From the IMG/VR virus record IMGVR_UViG_3300025591_000009, positions 1 through 41,838 of that record: a DNA stretch of 41,838 bases. The stretch is one strand, 5' to 3'. Each line of letters begins with the position of its first letter. The stretch's first letter is position 1. The translations under genes and the position numbers were made by a program. The notes below the pieces were generated by a model, which saw nothing but the letters and a program-made list of their open reading frames with translations, was not told the origin of the DNA and did no database searches. Origin of the DNA: a virus. Below, piece after piece: positions 39,837-41,838 of the stretch.

Positions 39837-40498
39837 TTCGCAACGCAAAGGATGTCATACTGCATCCCTCCCTCATCTGGATATGGCTCAAATTCATACC
39901 CCATTCCATGCAAAACATCAAATATCTGGGCGGGAACAACACCCTGCCTCTTTAATGCCCCAACATTAATCTCTATCCACATGATCGGCCTGTGAGCCTC
40001 AATCGTCTTCTTTGCTCCCAACAACGCCCTCAATTCCATCCCCTCCACATCCATCTTTATAAAATTCAACCTTTGAAATGGCATGGAATCCAATGCCACC
40101 ACATTAATCGACTGCCCACCATCGCCCACATGAGACGCACCAGCATTCACATCAATAGCCATCTTCAACTCCCCACTCCTGTCACTTAACCCAAGATTCA
40201 ATGCCATAGCCTCTGGGCAGTTGTGAACCAAGCACTCATAAGCCGCTGGATTAGGCTCGAAAGCAATCACCCTTCCAGTCTTACCAACGGCCTTGGTATA
40301 GGCAATAGTATGATCTCCTATAAATGCCCCTGCATCAACCACCACATCACCATCCTTGATATACCTCAAAATAAGGGGAAGTGCATTCTGGTCGTGATCC
40401 AACCTACCCTCCTCTTCCACCCATCTTGAAATATGGGAATCACCATCCAATACAGCTATTCCATTAGAAAGAATTTTCACGGCTTGACATTGCCACAA
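39833..40498 (-). CDS. FkbM-family SAM-dependent methyltransferase
   Basis: 221 aa from TTG 40498 (a GTG at 40480 is the other option). It has the FkbM motifs: VVVDAGAFIGDHTIAY (SAM-binding motif I), GRVIAFEPNPAAYECL, GQSINVVALD, and FIKMDVEGMELRALLG. FkbM methyltransferases O-methylate sugars and small molecules. It sits directly upstream of, and coupled to, the glycosyltransferase, so the methylated product is likely a sugar. Such genes in phage genomes may modify virion or host glycans. Confidence 0.85.
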   Translation of the reverse strand: MWQCQAVKILSNGIAVLDGDSHISRWVEEEGRLDHDQNALPLILRYIKDGDVVVDAGAFIGDHTIAYTKAVGKTGRVIAFEPNPAAYECLVHNCPEAMALNLGLSDRSGELKMAIDVNAGASHVGDGGQSINVVALDSMPFQRLNFIKMDVEGMELRALLGAKKTIEAHRPIMWIEINVGALKRQGVVPAQIFDVLHGMGYEFEPYPDEGGMQYDILCVAK

Positions 40499-40507
40499 CT
40501 AACTCCA

Positions 40508-40615
40508 TCATGGCAAGTAATCAATAACGGATTCTTCTAGCCCTCCCATGATTTCTATTTGATTTTCTTTTAGAAAAGTAAACCTCATCAACTCTTGTTT
40601 GAGGGTAAGTCTCAT
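40508..40615 (-). CDS. 35-aa small peptide
   Basis: MRLTLKQELMRFTFLKENQI then EIMGGLEESVIDYLP. The ATG overlaps the TGA of the 76-aa gene (ATGA), and it ends nine bases before the FkbM start. Amphipathic and helical. It is probably real because of its coupling; function unknown. Confidence 0.5.
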   Translation of the reverse strand: MRLTLKQELMRFTFLKENQIEIMGGLEESVIDYLP

Positions 40616-40842
40616 TTTAGCATCCCCCTTTTAACCACACCATCAACCCTCCTCCTTTGCCTTACTAATCCTTTATGGCCTTTTGCCATCCTCCAATAAG
40701 AACACCAATCAACCCACCAAGGGTCATCCCCCCTATACCCCCAGCATACCAAAGCATTGTTGTCAGGATGGATGTCTCCATTCTTAAATCTACGCTTGCC
40801 CTCCAAGGCTCCACGATCTAAATTATCACCAGCTTCGCTCAT
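40612..40842 (-). CDS. Small Trp-rich protein, unknown function
   Basis: 76 aa, MSEAGDNLDRGALEGKRRFK then NGDIHPDNNALVCWGYRGDD PWWVDW, basic at the end. The aromatic-rich middle (five Trp) with RRRVDGVVKRG tail is unusual. Its leader ends in CAACCCATAACAACCT, as seen before other genes. Its stop overlaps the 35-aa ORF start. No family recognised. Confidence 0.6.
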   Translation of the reverse strand: MSEAGDNLDRGALEGKRRFKNGDIHPDNNALVCWGYRGDDPWWVDWCSYWRMAKGHKGLVRQRRRVDGVVKRGMLK

Positions 40843-40866
40843 AGGTTGTTATGGGTTGAGGTTAGG

Positions 40867-40897
40867 GGCGGGAGAGAACACCACATTCTCTCTCGCC
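40867..40897. terminator. Hairpin before the Trp-rich gene
   Basis: GGCGGGAGAGA (40867-40877) pairs with TCTCTCTCGCC (40887-40897) over 11 positions including one G-U, with a 9-nt loop, followed on the plus strand by TTGTTATTT. In the leftward direction it lies between the 53-aa ORF (stop at 40905) and the next start, followed by CCTAACCTC. It could be a terminator or attenuator after the 53-aa ORF. Confidence 0.5.
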
Positions 40898-40904
40898 TTG
40901 TTAT

Positions 40905-41066
40905 TTATACCACTTGACTTCCATTGTAGCAAGTGCTATCAGTAATCCCTTCCCCAATGGGAAGTCTGTTCAACGACAGGATGTCTCTGACTCCCCTGCA
41001 AATCGTTATACCTCGTGGATGGTCGCCCAGCCATGCCTTAATCTTTGTCATACGCAATGCTTGCAT
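40905..41066 (-). CDS. 53-aa ORF under a structured leader
   Basis: MQALRMTKIKAWLGDHPRGI then TICRGVRDILSLNRLPIGEG. A GGAGG (41075-41071) lies four bases before the ATG at 41066; an ATG at 41051 (MTKIKAW) is also possible. Basic, with an AWLGDHPRGI..CRGVRDIL core, and a polar end. It lies first in the leftward late unit. The start site is inside a hairpin of the folded leader. No family recognised; it may be a small regulator. Confidence 0.55.
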   Translation of the reverse strand: MQALRMTKIKAWLGDHPRGITICRGVRDILSLNRLPIGEGITDSTCYNGSQVV

Positions 41067-41205
41067 ACTACCTCCATATAGAGGCAAGTGCAACGACCTG
41101 AAGGAAATAGCGAGGGGTCGAAGTTGCGAATGCTCTCTTGGAACCGCTTTGATTTAAGACACCAAAGCCCCAAGGGGCATGCTTTGTCTTCCCTCGGAGA
41201 GCGTT
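41060..41205 (-). ncRNA. Folded leader RNA, candidate cis-regulatory element
   Basis: Leftward transcript. P1: plus 41129-41137 (AATGCTCTC) with 41197-41205 (GAGAGCGTT), 9 pairs incl. one G-U; inside it AGAC (41157-41160) with GTCT (41186-41189) and AAAGC (41164-41168) with GCTTT (41181-41185). P2: GCAACGACC (41090-41098) with GGTCG-AA-GTTGC (41116-41127). P3: CTTGC (41060-41064) with GCAAG (41084-41088), and CCTC (41071-41074) with GAGG (41081-41084). P3 covers the GGAGG and touches the ATG of the 53-aa ORF. Such a layout (folded domain plus start-site hairpin) is what riboswitches or thermosensors show; the ligand, if any, is unknown. Confidence 0.5.
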
Positions 41206-41216
41206 ATTCATTACCC

Positions 41217-41269
41217 TTCTTATTAAAGATAATCACCATTTCCTTTAATAACACATTTTCTTATTAAAG
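41217..41269. promoter_or_regulatory. Three TTATTAAAG boxes in the divergent control region
   Basis: TTATTAAAG occurs at 41220-41228 and 41261-41269 (both within TTCTTATTAAAG), and inverted (CTTTAATAA) at 41243-41251. Spacing between centres is 23 and 18 bp. They lie just upstream of the folded leader (leftward) and about 90 bases from the rightward 75-aa gene. Probably operators or an AT-rich promoter element shared by both directions. Confidence 0.5.
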
Positions 41270-41281
41270 CATTCCTTCATC

Positions 41282-41341
41282 ATGTCGATAAAACACAAAT
41301 TTCTATACATATCCAACACAACCTGTCTAAATCATCGACAT
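41282..41341. promoter_or_regulatory. Widely spaced 8-bp inverted repeat before the rightward unit
   Basis: ATGTCGAT (41282-41289) and ATCGACAT (41334-41341) are perfect inverted copies, centres 52 bp apart (about five helical turns). They frame the likely promoter of the 75-aa gene (a TATACATAT lies at 41304-41312). This is the arrangement of operators that work by DNA looping. Inference. Confidence 0.4.
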
Positions 41342-41355
41342 ATCTTTACACAACC

Positions 41356-41583
41356 ATGCTCCACCAAAACGACTCCCTCTCATTCAACTCATTCAAAGAC
41401 GCTACCAAACTAGCGGCATCAGGCGAAGAATACTCTCATCTCATCTCCCTAATGAACCCAGACCACGCCCTTCGCCTCAAACTCTTCGTCCAAGAACTCC
41501 CTTGGAGCGTAGCAAACAAGACGATCTATGGAAAAGCACATTGGAAAGAACAATCCGAAGCTCGTCAAAAGAAACGCAAATGA
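41356..41583 (+). CDS. Small protein, unknown function
   Basis: 75 aa, NDSLSFNSFKDATKLAASGE EYSHLISLMNPDHALRLKLF, then Lys/Arg-rich C-terminus (SEARQKKRK). Helical and basic. Leader ends TTTACACAACC, ACA-rich and without Shine-Dalgarno. It overlaps the following membrane peptide by ATGA. It is transcribed rightward, opposite to almost all late genes, so it may belong with the early rightward cluster across the join. No family recognised. Confidence 0.6.
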   Translation: MLHQNDSLSFNSFKDATKLAASGEEYSHLISLMNPDHALRLKLFVQELPWSVANKTIYGKAHWKEQSEARQKKRK

Positions 41584-41666
41584 AACACCACATCAAAATA
41601 ATTTTAGCCTTCACTCTAATAAATACCTTCTTATTGTTGGCTATAGCCTACAGAATGTGGAGTTAG
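41580..41666 (+). CDS. 28-aa membrane micropeptide
   Basis: MKHHIKIILAFTLINTFLLL AIAYRMWS. One hydrophobic helix between basic ends. The ATG overlaps the TGA of the 75-aa gene. It follows the same pattern as four other tiny membrane ORFs here. Function unknown. Confidence 0.5.
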   Translation: MKHHIKIILAFTLINTFLLLAIAYRMWS

Positions 41667-41838
41667 CTCTCAAAAGCTCGCTGTCGCATCTTTAGACGCT
41701 CACAAACAAAGCGAGTGTCACTTCTTTAGAAGCAGAACAAAGTTCTGTCACTCTGGGATTTTGTGAAAAAATTGTGGAGGGGTTTTCGCGTGAGAGCGTC
41801 CGCAAACTTTGTAAGACAAGGGGTGGTGTGCGTCCTAC
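41667..41838. repeat. Repeat-rich non-coding right end
   Basis: 172 bases without a gene. TGTC(G/A)C begins imperfect direct repeats at 41682, 41716 and 41746 (spacings 34 and 30). The repeats share TGTC..(A/T)TCTTTAGA(C/A)GC and ACAAAG. Inverted repeats: CTCGCT (41677-41682) / AGCGAG (41710-41715); CTTCT-TT-AGAAG (41721-41732); CAGAAC-AAA-GTTCTG (41733-41747). One GTAAGAC copy is at 41811. If the ends join, this is convergent with the HTH gene, so the hairpins may act as terminators in both directions, or the region may be part of a packaging site. Confidence 0.5.

Noticed and set aside
40905-41205. tRNA or self-splicing intron in the folded region.
   Set aside because: No cloverleaf, CCA end or group I core could be drawn; the pairings fit a leader better.
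1-41838. CRISPR array, integrase, tRNA genes, RNA polymerase or DNA polymerase.
   Set aside because: None seen on either strand; repeats found are short and unlike CRISPR.

Overview
This window looks like a near-complete or complete genome of a tailed phage, most likely podovirus-like. It encodes a large terminase, portal, scaffold and a candidate capsid protein, a gp11-like adaptor, very large internal (ejection-type) virion proteins, fibre-like proteins, a lysis cassette, a DnaB-type helicase, Erf and several nucleases. No tape-measure or contractile-tail genes, tRNA, CRISPR array, integrase, RNA polymerase or DNA polymerase was seen. A lipobox plus C-terminal membrane segment in one lysis protein points to a Gram-negative host. 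Many genes lack a Shine-Dalgarno sequence and have CAA/ACC-rich leaders. The family resemblances suggest uncultured environmental phages; the host cannot be assigned from sequence alone.

Layout. Bases 1-2350: a leftward HTH gene (terminase small subunit candidate) faces a short rightward early cluster that includes a Gp88-like protein, closed by a strong terminator. Bases 2350-2560: a convergent intergenic region with three phased 27-bp iterons. From about 41.07 kb down to 2.56 kb nearly everything is read leftward in tightly overlapping genes (many ATGA overlaps). In transcription order these are: a structured RNA leader with a 53-aa ORF, a sugar-enzyme group (FkbM methyltransferase, glycosyltransferase), neck/adaptor and internal virion proteins (38.8-29.7 kb), fibre-like proteins (29.7-27.1 kb), a second glycosyltransferase and two nucleases, the capsid candidate as its own unit (25.1-23.9 kb, with leader and terminator), tail or decoration genes, the lysis cassette (21.0-19.4 kb), small accessory genes, Erf and a phosphoesterase, many tiny genes, portal, a PurD-like ATP-grasp enzyme, scaffold, large terminase, two PD-(D/E)XK proteins, helicase, an SSB-like protein and small early-type genes. 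The right end (41.3-41.8 kb) has a small rightward two-gene unit and a repeat-rich non-coding end.

How it works together. Helicase, SSB-like protein, Erf and the nucleases would serve replication and recombination. Portal, scaffold, terminase and capsid build and fill the head. The two overlapping large proteins look like one polyvalent ejected protein split in two. Lysis combines a GH108 endolysin, a unimolecular spanin and two holin candidates. The most distinctive unexplained signals are regulatory: a GTAAGAC heptamer array over the HTH gene and window ends that recurs inside the iterons; a folded leader RNA that appears to hide the start site of a 53-aa ORF; a repeated promoter-like 22-mer; and a recurring habit of coupling very small membrane peptides to upstream genes.
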